The notes under the pieces: generated by a model
Seen by the model: the letters and a program-made list of their open reading frames with translations, nothing else
Databases searched by the model: none
Told to the model about the DNA's origin: nothing
Source of the DNA: Hemerocallis citrina
Taxonomy: Eukaryota; Streptophyta; Magnoliopsida; Asparagales; Asphodelaceae
Length of the DNA stretch: 64,000 bases
Assembly: GCA_017893485.1 (NCBI GenBank)
Contig: CM030368.1
Coordinates: 178,556,504-178,620,503, forward strand
Direction: 5' to 3'
Program-made: the position numbers and the translations under genes
In this document: positions 1-11,300 of the stretch, piece by piece
How positions within the stretch are numbered: position 1 is the first letter of the stretch
How the letters are laid out: each line of letters begins with the position of its first letter

Positions 1-739
1 TTCTATAGATTAGCTCGTTCCTAAGGTCAGCTCGTAGTCCAGCTCTGAACCTAGAGAGAGTTTGTTCTTCACTCTCTTTACCTAACGCATTGCACCGAAT
101 AAGGAAGTCATCGAATTTATCGACATATTCTTGTGTGGATTTACTTCCTTGATACAATAGGTTCCACGAATCTAGCAATCGTGTGTGGAACGATAGCGGT
201 ACATACCTCTCAGTGAGCTTCTCTTTCATGGCCTCCCAAGTGGCTATGGGTGCCAGGCCTCGGCCTCTGCGGGCATGTTCAAGATTGGTCCAATATTGTT
301 GAGCTTTACCCGTTAATTTCATAGTTGCAAATTTAACTTTAAGGGTTTCTCTCATGTCGAACCACACAAAATAGTGGTCCATGGCACGGACCCAATCAAG
401 GTAAGCTTGGGGTTCCATGTGGCCTTCAAATTGGGGAACGTCAGCCTTAACGTTCTTTTTATATTGTTCGTCAGGGTCACGTTCTTGACGTCGATCGTCA
501 TGAACATTCCCTTGAGGGATCTGACGATGGCCATGAAGCTCAGGGACAATGTTTTGAGTTAGCTCCACTTTCTCAAGCCTCTGATTGATATTGGCAAGAG
601 TTGCTTGGATGGCAGCTAGGGTAGCGGAGATATCAGGATTGTCCATTTCAGGTCTGGAAAGTCTAGGGTTCCTAATTGGGTGATTGGGAAGGGCTAGGAA
701 AGGCTCTTCAGGGTCTGTGATGGTGCTGCGAAGACGCAT
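1..739 (-). CDS. gag polyprotein of element D (partial, open at window edge)
   Basis: This frame runs without a stop from an ATG at 739-737 to the left edge of the window (246 codons) and is therefore 3'-incomplete. Its N-terminus (MRLRSTITDPEEPF) is followed by a short predicted coiled coil around residues 40-60 (LAAIQATLANINQRLEKVEL) and then the retrotransposon gag (capsid) domain: a Y-LDWVRAMDHYF segment, LTGKAQQYWTNL, TWEAMKEKLTERY and a YQGSKSTQEYVDKFDDFL core, ending in RFRAGLRADLRNEL. This order is typical of Ty3/gypsy gag, which forms the cytoplasmic virus-like particle. No zinc knuckle is reached before the edge. Unlike the gag genes of elements A and C it has no stop or frameshift here, so the element may be fairly young. 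The ATG choice is by position after the PBS and leader. Confidence 0.8.
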   Translation of the reverse strand, partial: MRLRSTITDPEEPFLALPNHPIRNPRLSRPEMDNPDISATLAAIQATLANINQRLEKVELTQNIVPELHGHRQIPQGNVHDDRRQERDPDEQYKKNVKADVPQFEGHMEPQAYLDWVRAMDHYFVWFDMRETLKVKFATMKLTGKAQQYWTNLEHARRGRGLAPIATWEAMKEKLTERYVPLSFHTRLLDSWNLLYQGSKSTQEYVDKFDDFLIRCNALGKESEEQTLSRFRAGLRADLRNELIYR

Positions 740-909
740 TCACCAAAAGTGGAAACTATGGGGTATGTGTCCTAATTTTTTTTTTTTTTTAAATGATTCT
801 GAACTAAACTAAAATAAAATAAAAATAAAATAAAATAAAAGACTACATGATACTAAATGAATGCAAAAATGATGTCTACGATGCAAGAACTAAGGTTTTA
901 AGAACCTTC

Positions 910-921
910 GCTCTGATACCA
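910..921 (-). promoter_or_regulatory. Primer binding site of element D (tRNA-Met type)
   Basis: The minus strand reads TGGTATCAGAGC, the usual plant PBS complementary to the 3' end of initiator tRNA-Met. It lies 3 bases inside the LTR end (ACATCA), as expected for the start of minus-strand DNA synthesis. Confidence 0.85.
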
Positions 922-924
922 AAA

Positions 925-2156
925 TGATGTAAAACCAACCCTAAAATAGAGAATTTTCCAAGAATTTTAATGGGTTAATTTTACCAACATGAAAGTGCGG
1001 ATTTAAGATTGGATATTTTAACAATTAACAGGTTCGATGGGTTTTCAAGAATTGAATCAAATACTAACAATCCCAATTAATAATTCAATCTTAATTAATA
1101 AGTAAATCCCTACGTGTTTTAGCAAGTAAAAAATGCAATACCAATTCGTACTCTAATCTAGCATGTGGATCACTCAATCTCAGTATTTTGTGGTCGACAG
1201 TCAAATCAGATAATATACTAGATGATAAGGCAGTAAAGCACAAATACTTAATAATGAAAAGATTATACCGAATGTGAAGAAAACCAACGCAGATCTCGGA
1301 GTTGGGCAGCAACTCAGATCACGGCAACTCAGCAAGCAAAGTCAGCAACGAAGCCCAGGGGTGGCTGGACTGGTCGCCGGCTGTTGACGGCGAACGGGCG
1401 ACGGCGAGGGGCTGGCGTGGTCAGAGAGCCGTCGTCGATGACTGGGGGAGGGCAGCAAAGCTGTCTCGGTGCTGCAGGTTGAGAAGATGGCGGGAGGGTG
1501 TTGCTGGCGTTGACGAGGATCGAGAGGTGGTGGTGCGGGGCTGGAGTGGAGAAGAGGACGATGGGTTTGGAGGGGTTACGGTGTAGGGGAGGGGACTGGC
1601 GATGGGGAGTCGACGGGGAGGGGGTAGCGGGATGTGGGGTTTTGGGTTGGATTTTGGGAAACGACAAGAAAGGAGGAAGAAGAAGAACGATGGAGAAGAA
1701 AGGGGGCGGCTGGGTAGTTAGGTTAGAATAGGATTAGGGTTTATTTATTTGGGATTAGGGTTTGATTAGGGGATTATGATTTGTATTGGGGATTTTTAAG
1801 TAGGGATAAATTTTAGAATTAATCACTAATTCTAAAACTAGATTAGGATTTATCACAAACCCTAATTTGTATCTCGATTGTATCACACAAGGGAGAGAAA
1901 ATGAAGAGCAAAACTCAACACAGGTTTTTTTTTGATCAATAATGGCATGCCTTTCTCATTCATCTCAGGGCCTTTAAATAGGCTCAATTACATCTTGAAA
2001 CACATCTCCAAAATATTCTCAGAATCTAAAATCACAAAAAAAGATTACATAAAAATGGAAATAAAATAAAAGTCCTAAACTGAATAAAACAGCTGATGAA
2101 GACGATGCCTGCGCTGATAGAAACGCCCAAATCGTCTGGAACCGATGTCCTCATCA
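925..2156 (-). repeat. 5' LTR of element D
   Basis: The inner end TGATGT at 925 abuts the PBS and the proposed outer end CATCA at 2152-2156 forms a matching inverted terminal repeat, giving about 1.23 kb. A TATA-like motif (minus strand CCTATTTAAAGG, 1971-1982) is placed to drive transcription toward gag. The middle (1300-1720) is GC-rich and purine-biased, which creates long chance frames on both strands; these show no family signature. The outer boundary is less certain than the inner one. Confidence 0.6.
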
Positions 2157-2869
2157 CACTATCTCTTCAAATCTCACTTGAGTTTCGATTTTCTTTTTTT
2201 AAAGTGGAAAGAACAAAAGAGAAGTTTGGCGAGCAATGCAACTTTGCAAGATTTGGCAATTAAATCTAAGATATCGATTTTGACGAGTGGTTTGACGAGT
2301 TCCGTTGAAGCAAAATTTTCTCCCTAAATCGACTAAAAATGAGAGAATGCTAGCATAGTTATAGATGGTCTTAGACTCTTAGTTAAAATGGGTATACAGC
2401 ATATGTTTCTCATGGCTCTCAACTTTCCATCTCTAATTCACTGTTTTTTGTCTATTAATACTAGGAAGGCATAATCTACTCTTACAACTACGATTAGCAA
2501 GTGAAACTAGCATCATATGCGCAAAACAAAGCCCCCACTCATCATAAGATAGCGAATATGATAGCAAAGACCTGCACATTGGCCATGAAGATTATTTTTT
2601 AAATGTTTTAATTGTGTTCTGAACTCATTTTTTTAATGTAACTATCGATTTTTAATCTATTCAACTGAGCACATTCACGATTCTTCCAACATTTCTTTTG
2701 CAGGTCATACTAGAGCTACATTCTCCCAGATCCAACCTCACAGTTAACTCTATCGAGGATTCGACATTTTGCATGCGGAACCCAACTACATGGTACATGA
2801 TTCATAACTTGCCAGCCATAAGGAGGAAAAGTTTATTCTGTCACTTTCAAGCTGGTGATCTGAGAGAAA
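2157..2869. other. Host flank with exon-like segments
   Basis: AT-rich single-copy-looking DNA. Two stretches look like exons on the + strand behind plausible acceptors. From 2465 (after TATTAATACTAG) a frame reads RHNLLLQLRLASETSIICAK before a TAA. From 2704 (after ATTTCTTTTGCAG) another frame stays open up to the point where element A inserted. I do not recognise the gene. The rest (2157-2460 and 2610-2690) shows nothing I can name. Confidence 0.3.
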
Positions 2870-2874
2870 TGAGA

Positions 2875-3395
2875 TGATATAGGTCAGATGACGTGGTCTC
2901 TCCTAGGCTGCCAGATCCCCTCAAAAACCATTCACCCCTGATTATCAGATCAGCCCTAAGCCTCATAGGCTTCTGCCACGTCAGGCTTACGGGCAAGTAG
3001 GTCCAGACCCGACCCAAACGGATCCAGACCCGTTTGGCCTGCCTATAAATACCAGGCCCTCTTCCCCTTCACAAGGTACTCAATCTTTCCCCTCTAAAAA
3101 CCCTAGCTACTGTTACTTTTCAGTAACTAACTAGACCGTTGGAGGGCCTGCCACCGGGATCAACCCCGGTGTTCCTAGGTCGAGTGCAGGTACACGAGAC
3201 CGAGCCGAGCCTCCAGATCCGGGCTGAGCCTCCAGATTCGAACCGAGCATCCAACCTTTGCTTCACTACTGCCTGCTCCCGAGCCGCTCCCTCAGCCGAG
3301 GGTCGGGAGTATAGCCGATACCGAGACTTCCGCTAAATAACAAATTGAGAGAACTCACACCTGGTGCAGCCACCCCCCAAAAACAAACTGCATCA
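2875..3395 (+). repeat. 5' LTR of element A
   Basis: Starts TGATATAGGTCAG and ends ACTGCATCA, matching 27469-27988 along its whole length. A TATA box (CCTATAAAT, 3042-3050) lies near the middle, followed by CCCTAG-rich leader sequence. The segment CCACCGGGATCAACCCCGGT (3151-3170) is an inverted repeat that recurs in the LTR of element C. Confidence 0.93.
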
Positions 3396-3397
3396 GG

Positions 3398-3415
3398 TTG
3401 GCGCCTTCTGTGGGA
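3398..3415 (+). promoter_or_regulatory. Primer binding site of element A
   Basis: TTGGCGCCTTCTGTGGGA directly follows the LTR. It matches the GGCGCC-TCTGTGGG primer site seen in element C and common in Tat-type elements. I do not assign the tRNA with certainty. Confidence 0.75.
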
Positions 3416-3481
3416 AACACTCGGTACTGACCTCAGTCCGATCCCGGACATTGACGTCATCCCCTCAATCCGAGCTCTGAA

Positions 3482-4148
3482 ATGGCACCAAGGCCAGAAG
3501 AGCCGTCACCTCTGCACGTTGCCCGGACGTCCCTACCGACACTCATGGATCCAACCATCCGAGGATCAATAGCGAACCCGGGCCATGCGCTTCTCGCTCG
3601 GTCGCGACCGACCTATGTCGACAGATCCAGAACCAACAAGCCAGCCGAACTAGGGGAGGGACCGCTTCCAACTCGGTCCTGAACCATCCCAGGCATCCAT
3701 CCCGAGGGCGGGAGCCGGAGCTCAGTCGTGCCGACCGAAGGCCGCCACCCCAATGCAACCCGGCCAGACAAGCTCCAATCACCCGTCGCGAGTTCCAAGA
3801 CTTTCGAAACGAGATCCTGCAGGCCATCTTAGGGACCCCCGTGCACGTGACACTCCACCGGTCTCACTCCCGGTCGGACGCCGAAGCCAGCGAGTCTCGT
3901 GGCCTAACCCGCCCGCCAGAGCAAGACGAGGATGTCCTGCGATGCCTATAGGAAATGGAGAACCGCCTCGACCACTTCGGCGAGGGCGCCCCCGGCTCAT
4001 AGGCCGACCCGACCTCCTTTCTCCACTGCAATCTTACAAGCGGAAATACTCCGAAATTTTCGGCCTCCCCAATTCATGACCTATGACGGCGAGGGTGATC
4101 CTACTGATTGATCACACGGAGGGTTTCAAGACCCTCATAATGATTCAT
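3482..4148 (+). pseudogene. gag of element A, N-terminal part (broken)
   Basis: The ATG at 3482 begins MAPRPEEPSPLHVARTS, aligned with the MAPKTAKAVTSARRQD start of the gag in element C, which supports this start. After a stop at 3680-3682 the homology continues in shifted frames: basic, proline-rich linker, then the region equivalent to the FRREILGAIRGVP helix of C. Further stops follow. The coding sequence is interrupted at 4148 by solo LTR E, just before the SASDPLL segment of the capsid domain, and resumes at 7138. This would encode the structural particle protein; it cannot do so now. Confidence 0.7.
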
Positions 4149-7132
4149 TGTAATGCCCTGATTTTTCAATTAATGAAAAATTATTTATTTTGCACGTAGT
4201 GTGCACGTGTAATATTTTTGGCTCATATTTTCATCAAGAAGAGTAAAGATATTTCAATTTGTGTTTTTAATCGTTTTGTACCAAAGCCTTATTTTAATAA
4301 AAAGCCCTTTTTCTTAAAGCCCAAAATGCATTCTTTTATTTTTAAATAACTATTGTTTTGGGCCATTTATTAAAGCCCATGGTTTAATTCTATTTTTTTC
4401 TTCAACTTATAATGTGGAACGCCTCTTTTTTTAAAGATTTTTATTTTGTATCTTGTACAAGTTTCTTTTTATGGTGACTAGTGCTTGCACGTGCATTTCA
4501 TGTACACGTGCATGAGCACACTTTTCTTGGCCGGATTGGGTAAGGAGTGGATTTAAGTCATGGGTGGTTATCTAGAATATGGGTAGTTATTTTAACTCCC
4601 TAGTTCATCCTAGCCCTTGACCCTATAACTATCTACTAAATCCTAGCCTTCCATCTCACCCAAAATAGTGTATAAATACCCCATCTCTCTTAGACATCTT
4701 CTACACTAAGATCTCTTGAAAAGAAGATATACATATACTATATTGTAGAGTTGGTGAGTGAGAGTTCTCTTGGAGACCGATCATCTCTGCAGAAGAGCTT
4801 CGGTGTGGAGCAAGGAGCAAGGAGCAAGGAGTCGTGCAGTGCATTAAGAAGCTTTTCTGGATTCGGTTATTTTTTGTCAATAAGGTGGGTGTTTCTCAGG
4901 ACTTCTAATGTAGAAAATATGTTATGGCTATGATGATTGCTACCATGCTTGTGAAAAGTAAGTTTAAACATATTAGATTGCCCTGTGTATGTTTATGATG
5001 AAGGTCGTGAGGGACTAATAATGTAGTAATGACACTGAAAGTAAGACTGGAATGGGCCTGTACAGTCGACTGTCACTTGGACAAGTCGACTGGTACGAGG
5101 CGAATGTTCTCTCATGATTTATTAATTTAATGGCGTACATGTGTACAAACCGAAGTGATAGAATGATTGCTAAATTCATATCCCCCATGTTATATATGAT
5201 GGAGGAGATGTGAACGGATGAAAAAGAACTAGTGATAATTAGTAAAATTGGGAATAACCTGTACAGTCGACTGCCGATATGAACAGCCGACCGATGTATT
5301 AAAATAAATTACGAATAGTCCAGAAATCTCATTAAACGAAGTATTTTTATTGTGATGTTCTAGTATGCTAAATTGAGATTTAGTATCCATTTCTGCAAGT
5401 AAATGATGAGTAAATGTAAATGCATGCTTAACATTTCCTCGAGGAAAGAAAAATATTTAGTTATGTGACATTTTATGTAGTGATGTTAGTGAATAGCTAA
5501 GAAATTACGTGTTTATGCAGCATGAATATATATGGTAATGTGACACAATGGTGCATGTGAATGGAAGAACAGAGGGAAGATAATTCCTAAATTTGAAATA
5601 TTAACCTGTTCAGTCGACTTAATGCAAGTAGCAAGTCGACTGGGCTGAGTATTAAAATGTACTGTTGAAACCCCAAGACAGACGACTGATGGAATGACAG
5701 TCGACTGTCACGTGAATGATATTTTGAACATGGAAAATTGCGGAGCAGCCGACTCGCCATGTGCAGCAGTCGACTCTCCTGAGCAGTTGTGAAGAACTTG
5801 ATTTTGACTGAACAAGTCAACTGGACTTTCTCCAAGTCGACTGCCCAGAATACTTGATATGTCAGAAAGCTTATTTGGTTTATGTTAAAGTTGTGAATCT
5901 TATGGTTGATGTCGGTAAACTCTATTTGTTGTTGCATGAATTTACATGAAATGAATCATAGATTGAAATGAGAATTGAATGAATATGAAAGCTAAGATCA
6001 TGAGAAAGAAAGTCTGTGAGACTATTAAATGAATTATGAGTTGAAAATGCTCAATTGGAAATTGTGAATTGGAAATTGAAACAAAAGAGTAGCTAAGTCT
6101 CCCCCGGCATTGGAAATGAAATGAAATGAAATTTGAAAAGAAAGACCAAGGTTGGTCATGTTGAATGAATGAATAAGTCCAGTTTAGTGGAGAGGCTAAC
6201 TCTAGAGCTTTGATTTTTATTCATGATTCTAATAAAAACTAAGGATTAGTGCATAGTGAAGATGTGATGAAAGTGGGAGAAAAACACGAGTATGAGAACT
6301 AGGGTTTACGGTGTGGGTGTGTGAGCCACAGAATGCATGCTTGATGAGTCAAGACATGGCGTGGGCACAACTCAGAATGATCGGACTCTAGTCACGCTTG
6401 TGGGATGTTTGGTGACTGCAAGAGGATCGTGTGCCATGAAGTGAGGCTGAATTGCCACAGAATACATGCTTGATGAGTCAAGACATGGCGTGGGATTCCC
6501 CTCCAGAATTTTCTGTACACGAGCTTGTACTCATAGATCATCTAGGATACTCACCATAGTTACAGTAGTAGATTAAGTCATGGCGAGGGATTGAACCCTA
6601 CAAAGATGAAGAACGAATAAGAGGCTTGCCCTCGGACCTATGTAGTATGGGATGCATAGAATCCGAACAAGTGCGCATTAGTGTCATCTAATATAAATAA
6701 TTGCATTAAGGATTAAGTGCACGATCACGACACGACATCATTAAGATTTTCCCCTTTACTTCATTTTGATATGTGAACAAGTTTGTGATCTATTAAGAAA
6801 TGAGAATCGTTATACTGTTTCTGGCATAGAGAGGATGGCCATGTATAATTATCGTCGGTTGAATAAACTGACGTACCCACAGTTTTGTATGCAGGATAAA
6901 TGGCATGAAAAAGATTAAAGAGGAACAAATGCTTAAAGATTTCTCAATGTTGTTGTACATTTGTTTCATTGTTGTAAATTTTACTTCCGCTGTGCAATAT
7001 AAATGTAATATTGATGTAAACTCTGATGTAAAGTAAAAAGTTTGAAATTTCCTTGTAAAATTGTACTAAAAGAAGCGAAAAGATCCTGTAGAACATCTCG
7101 AATTCAGTGTATTTGGGATTCGGGGCGTTACA
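4149..7132. mobile_element. Solo LTR E (Tekay-like family), inserted in gag of A
   Basis: Begins TGTAATGCCC, ends GGGGCGTTACA, with a TTCAT duplication on both sides (4144-4148, 7133-7137). No PBS, polypurine tract or coding domain is found in its 2984 bp, so it is a solo LTR left by LTR-LTR recombination. The orientation of conserved LTR marks is +: TATA box TATAAATA at 4671, six GTCGAC dyads at 5065-5841, a GGGATTGAACCC hairpin near 6588, the box CTATGTAGTATGGGATGCAT at 6638-6657, and CTGACGTACCCAC near 6870. It is related to solo LTR H (28078-31813), sharing the block GAATGCATGCTTGATGAGTC. Confidence 0.88.
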
Positions 7133-7137
7133 TTCAT

Positions 7138-8074
7138 AGCGCGTCGGATCCCCTCCTATGCCGTGCCTTTTCCCGCCACCCTCCGGGGTCCGGCTCGGGA
7201 ATGGTTCTCAAAGCTCGTCTCTGGCTCAATCTACTCATTCGATCAACTGGAGGCCAGCTTTCTTGCCCACTTCGTAACCAGCAGGACGGCCGAGAAGACG
7301 AGCGCGTCCCTGCTGGGCCTCCGACAGAAGGAGGGGGGGCCACTCCAACTGTTCATCTGGAGGTTCACCACTGAGGCAAGGTCCGTCTCCTCCCTCGACG
7401 TCGGGGTTGCCTCGGTAGCCTTCCGGCACAACATCCGACACGGCCAGCTGAAGGCGTCCTTGGCCGAGAAGCCTTCCCTCGACTTCGCTGACCTGCTCAA
7501 TCGGGTCGAGAAATACATTCGAGCCGAAGAGGCCTTAAATCCCGAAGATGCAAAAGAGGTTTCAGGAAAAGGAAAGCACAAGGCCGACGAGGTCGAGCCA
7601 ACCAAGAAGGTTCCAAGGGACGGGATCGGCATGAAGAAGGTCCCTTCAATCCCGCATTTTGAGAGATACACGCCACTAACACAAAACGTGTCGACCATCC
7701 TACCCGCGATCGAAGACAGGGACCTCGTCCAGATGCCCCCTCGACCAACCAGTAACAAGAAAAGGGACGAGCGGTTCTACTTCCGCTTCCACCGGGATAA
7801 TGGGCATGACACCGACTACTGTCGAGCCCTAAAGGACGAAATCGAGGCCCTCATCCAACGAGGGTATCTCCGAAAATTCACCGGGAAGACGCCCGGGACA
7901 GGAGGGATACGAGGAACCGGAGGCCTTCTCCTCCTCCTCGCGCCCCCAAACAGCGTCCCGAGCAGGACCCGGAGCTCGAAGAGACCAGAGGCCAAGCCAT
8001 TCTGCACTGCGTCCATGGGGGGCCCATGGGAGGAGAGTATAGTACTTCCTACAAGGCATTTGTCCGAGAAGTAA
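7138..8074 (+). pseudogene. gag of element A, capsid and C-terminal part
   Basis: Continues gag after solo LTR E. Residue order is typical of the retrotransposon gag domain: SASDPLL, ATLRGPAREWFSKL, GSIYSFDQLEASFLAHF, LGLRQKEGGPLQLFIWRFT, HGQLKASLAEK, LLNRVEKYIRAEEAL. A basic linker and a decayed zinc-finger-like motif follow (FRFHRDNGHDTDYC; the first cysteine of the usual C-FH---GH---C is Phe). The open frame ends at 8074 where homology with C indicates coding should go on toward the protease, so the end is a lesion. The first 25 bases continue the frame broken by the insertion. Confidence 0.75.
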
Positions 8075-8091
8075 ATGCCGTCTGAGGCCTC

Positions 8092-8463
8092 TCTTCCCCC
8101 TAGGTTCAGCAGCTCCCTGTCTCCTTCTTGGGGGAAGACCTGGAGAGGGTCCGGCTCCCGCACTGCGATGCGCTCGTCATCAGCCTCGTCATGGCGAACT
8201 ACGAGGTCTGTTGGATCCTCGTAGACAATGGGAGCTCGGTGAACATCCTCTTCTTGGAAGCATTTGGCAGCCTCAAGCTCCCCCGAGATAAACTGAAGCC
8301 AGCCGGTACACCCTACACGGGTTCTCTGGCATCTCGGTGCCGATAGAGGGGATTGTGACCTTGGATGTCACTGCTGGTACAACCCCCACCAAAGGACCGA
8401 GTCGATGGACTTCATGGTTGTGAACGTCAAAGCAGCCTACAATGCCATCCTCGGCCGACCGGG
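8092..8463 (+). pseudogene. Aspartic protease region of element A (5' part)
   Basis: Encodes LERVRLPHCDALVISL and WILVDNGSSVNILFLEAF, the retropepsin active-site region of Tat elements (DNGS in place of the commoner DTGA; element C has the same variant). A frameshift follows near 8330, after which the frame equivalent to TIEGIVTLDITAG of C can be followed to NAILGRPG at 8463. There solo LTR F interrupts it; the protease sequence resumes at 17112. The protease would cut the Gag-Pol precursor. Confidence 0.7.
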
Positions 8464-9654
8464 TGTAATATCCCGGACGGATATTACATTTTATAAATTA
8501 TTATTTTATTATTACTTTATTATTATTTTGTTTTAATTCCAGAATTGAAATATTTTGGTGGTTGTCACCCAATTTTGTTCATAAATATTATCTGTACACA
8601 TATACCAGTCTGTCTACATCCGTATTGTATCAAATTGGTATCGTAATCTTCCGAACTGATAATAAAATTTATTTTATTATTATTTCCAAAATTAAATTTT
8701 TTTTATACGGATTATGCGAAGATTTTCGGTATACACATATATACATACATATGTATGTTGTAGCAAATTAGTACATTGTACAAATTGTGTGGTGTGTATT
8801 TTTGGATAAAATAGTTCTCTTGTGTCATGACAAATCTAATTAGATAGTTAGGTTTTGATGAAGGGATTAAACATAGGATTAAGTGCGCATAAAAGTTTAA
8901 GAGAGTTCTCTTCTAGAAGATCTCTTTCCTCCACCTCACCATGTTTCACCATACCTCCACCTCACCTAGGTATGACCTTCCCTTTTTTTAGAGAAGGGGA
9001 TTTTTGCAAAATTGCCTTGGTACTTTTGCATTCTCCACCTTCTCAAAACACTTCACCTCATCTATATAAAACCCCCTCTCCTACCAATGGCCGGAAATTT
9101 ACCCTAGGGGGTTTTGTGCAAATGTGTTGGTGCATTTTGCACTTTCCCCCTTCTCCTTCACACTATAAATACCCCTCCCCTCTTCTCTTGTCTCACTTTT
9201 ACAAAGACAAAAAGAAAGAAAGGAAAAGAAATAGAGAACAAAACACTAATAGGAGAGTTTTTATTTGTAGGTTTTTAAGAGTTCATAAGAGCTTAGGGGA
9301 AGGAGGTGTGCTAGCTAGTTCTTCCTTCAAGGAAAACTAAGGTGGGGGTTTCTCCTTTCTTTGTTCTCTTGTTTGATTTTTGTGCTTTCTTTATGTGTTG
9401 TTTGCTCTCTTTTGTGGGTTATTTTGTTGAGTTGTTGTTTTCTTTTGTGGGTGTGTTGTGTTGCTCTCTTTTATGGGTTATTTTGTTAGGTTGTTGTTTT
9501 TGTGCATGTGGTTTGTGTTAAACAAAAGTCATGGCCACATAAATGAGAAGGAATGGTAGAACTAAATAAAGAAGAGCATAAAGATTGAACTTTTGATGGT
9601 TGTAATTGCTGTTCTTGTTGTTATTATTTTGGACTAATGAACATAAGCATATGG

Positions 9655-11300
9655 AGGATTGTGTATACACCCATTTTGGATTGTAGGACTTGACATGGGA
9701 CTCATACACATAAGCATATGGACTTGTGTACATACCCATTTTTGGGTTGTAGAACATACAACTTGGACTATTGGACAAAGGCATATGAAGATTTATTTAT
9801 ATAACCATTCTTGGGTTATGGAACTTGACAACTTTAATGAATAAGTCTTTTATTTGCTTCTTTCTCTCTACTTTTATTAAATAACAAATTATGCTAACTC
9901 CTAGTTATAAAAAAATAGACTTGTAGTATTAAGAAAAAGAAGTAGACATTTGTTATGGGTAAGACTTGTAGGCTATGAAAAGTAGTTTTTAAAGTGTAAT
10001 TCATATAGTTAGATTTTTGTAGCATTTCAAGACTTGTACCTTGTAAAGAGAGGTAGTCTTGTAAAAATATCCATGCTTAAGTATTGATAAAGACCCATGC
10101 TTATGTTATTTTCATGCTTGAATTATTATAGGGGTTGTGGTAAAGGATCCATGCTTAAGTTGTCTAATTTGTTGTAGGAACTCATGCTATGTTGTAGGAT
10201 AAATTGTAGTATCCATGCTTAGGTTGAAGTAAGTATCCATGTTTAGATGGTGTAGGAAAAATTTTGTATCATGTTTGGATTATTGTAGGAAAGCTATAGA
10301 CCATGTTAGATTATCGTAGGATTGATGTATAAATTACCTGCCATGCTTAAGAATGTTGTAAATTCATATTAGGTTGTATACCATGCTTAGAAATATTGTA
10401 GTATTGATGTTTAGATTACTTACCATGCTTAAGAGTGTTGTAGATTCATGCTAAGTTGTATTACCATGTTTAGAATGTTGTAGGTTCATACTTAAAATGT
10501 ATACCATGCTTAGATTGATTGATATACCATGCTTAAGATTGTTGTAGGATTAATGTTTAAATTACCTACCATGTTTAGATTGTTGTAGATTAATGTTGAA
10601 GTTGAATACCATGCTTAGGAATGTTGTAGATTCATGCTAAGTATATATCCATGCTAAGATTATTGTAGGATTAATGTTTAAATTACCTACCATGCTTAGA
10701 TTATTGTAGATTAATATTAAAGTTGTATACCATGATAATTGTGGAAGGTTAAAGTAGTAGAGAAAATCATGCTTTGTTGTATACCATGCTAAATTGTTAA
10801 TACTCATGGGTAAGTTGTAGCAATTAACCATGCTTAAAGTAGTAGGAGATATCCATGCTTGAATCTAGTAGCTATTCATGCTTTAAACTTATAGTAGCTT
10901 TCTACTTAAGTTGTATCCATGCTTGAGTTGTAGTGACTATCCATGCTTAAGTATTAAGAGCCATGCTTAAAGTGGGTAGTAGATATATATGCTTAAAGTA
11001 GTAGACATTCATGCTTAAGTGTGAATAAAGTCCATACTTAAAATAGTAATAAACATTCTTGTATAAAGTGATGGTAGATATCTGTGTTATAGTTGTAGTG
11101 TTTAGTAAAGGACCATCATGTTGTAGTTATAGTGTTAGCAAAGAAACTATCAAGTTGTGGTTGTGGTGTTAGTGAAGAACCTTCATGTTGTAGTTGTAGT
11201 GTTAATGAAGAACCTTCATGTTATAGTAAATTGTGTTAGTAAAGAACTAGCATGTTGTGGTTGTAGCGTTAGTGAAGAACCAATCATGTTGTAGTTGCAA
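9655..11300. repeat. Degenerate short tandem arrays in LTR F
   Basis: Three array types follow one another. At 9640-9800, three imperfect copies of a block with ATAAGCATATGGA and ACCCATTTTTGG. At about 10070-11040, several dozen scattered copies of CCATGCTTA/CCATGCTAAG separated by GTTGTAGGATTAATG-like spacers. At 11090-11300, about five copies of a 38-42-bp unit built on GTTGTAGTGTTAGTGAAGAAC. No open frame spans them. Confidence 0.7.

Larger units (their letters stand above)
1..2156 (-). mobile_element. Element D: Ty3/gypsy LTR retrotransposon, 5' part only, cut by window edge
   Basis: Read on the minus strand this is a 5' LTR (2156 down to 925), a primer binding site matching initiator tRNA-Met (921-910), an untranslated leader with A/T runs (909-740) and an open gag frame (739 to beyond base 1). 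The pol genes and 3' LTR lie outside the window. The gag resembles those of CRM/Galadriel-type chromoviruses, but without pol the lineage is tentative. The outer LTR end is inferred from the TGATG/CATCA terminal inverted repeat; no target-site duplication can be checked because the far end is missing. Confidence 0.75.

Noticed and set aside
1302..1731. Three overlapping frames of 77-112 codons on both strands
   Set aside because: GC-rich, low-complexity part of the LTR of D; Arg/Gly/Pro-rich products without family features.
2157..2400. Possible MITE next to element D
   Set aside because: It has the style of a degraded hAT or Tourist end, but I could not pair terminal repeats or find a duplication.
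8855..9340. A 161-codon frame in F
   Set aside because: It spans the TATA and leader of the LTR and has no domain; Ser/Pro/Lys-rich composition reflects CT-rich leader DNA.
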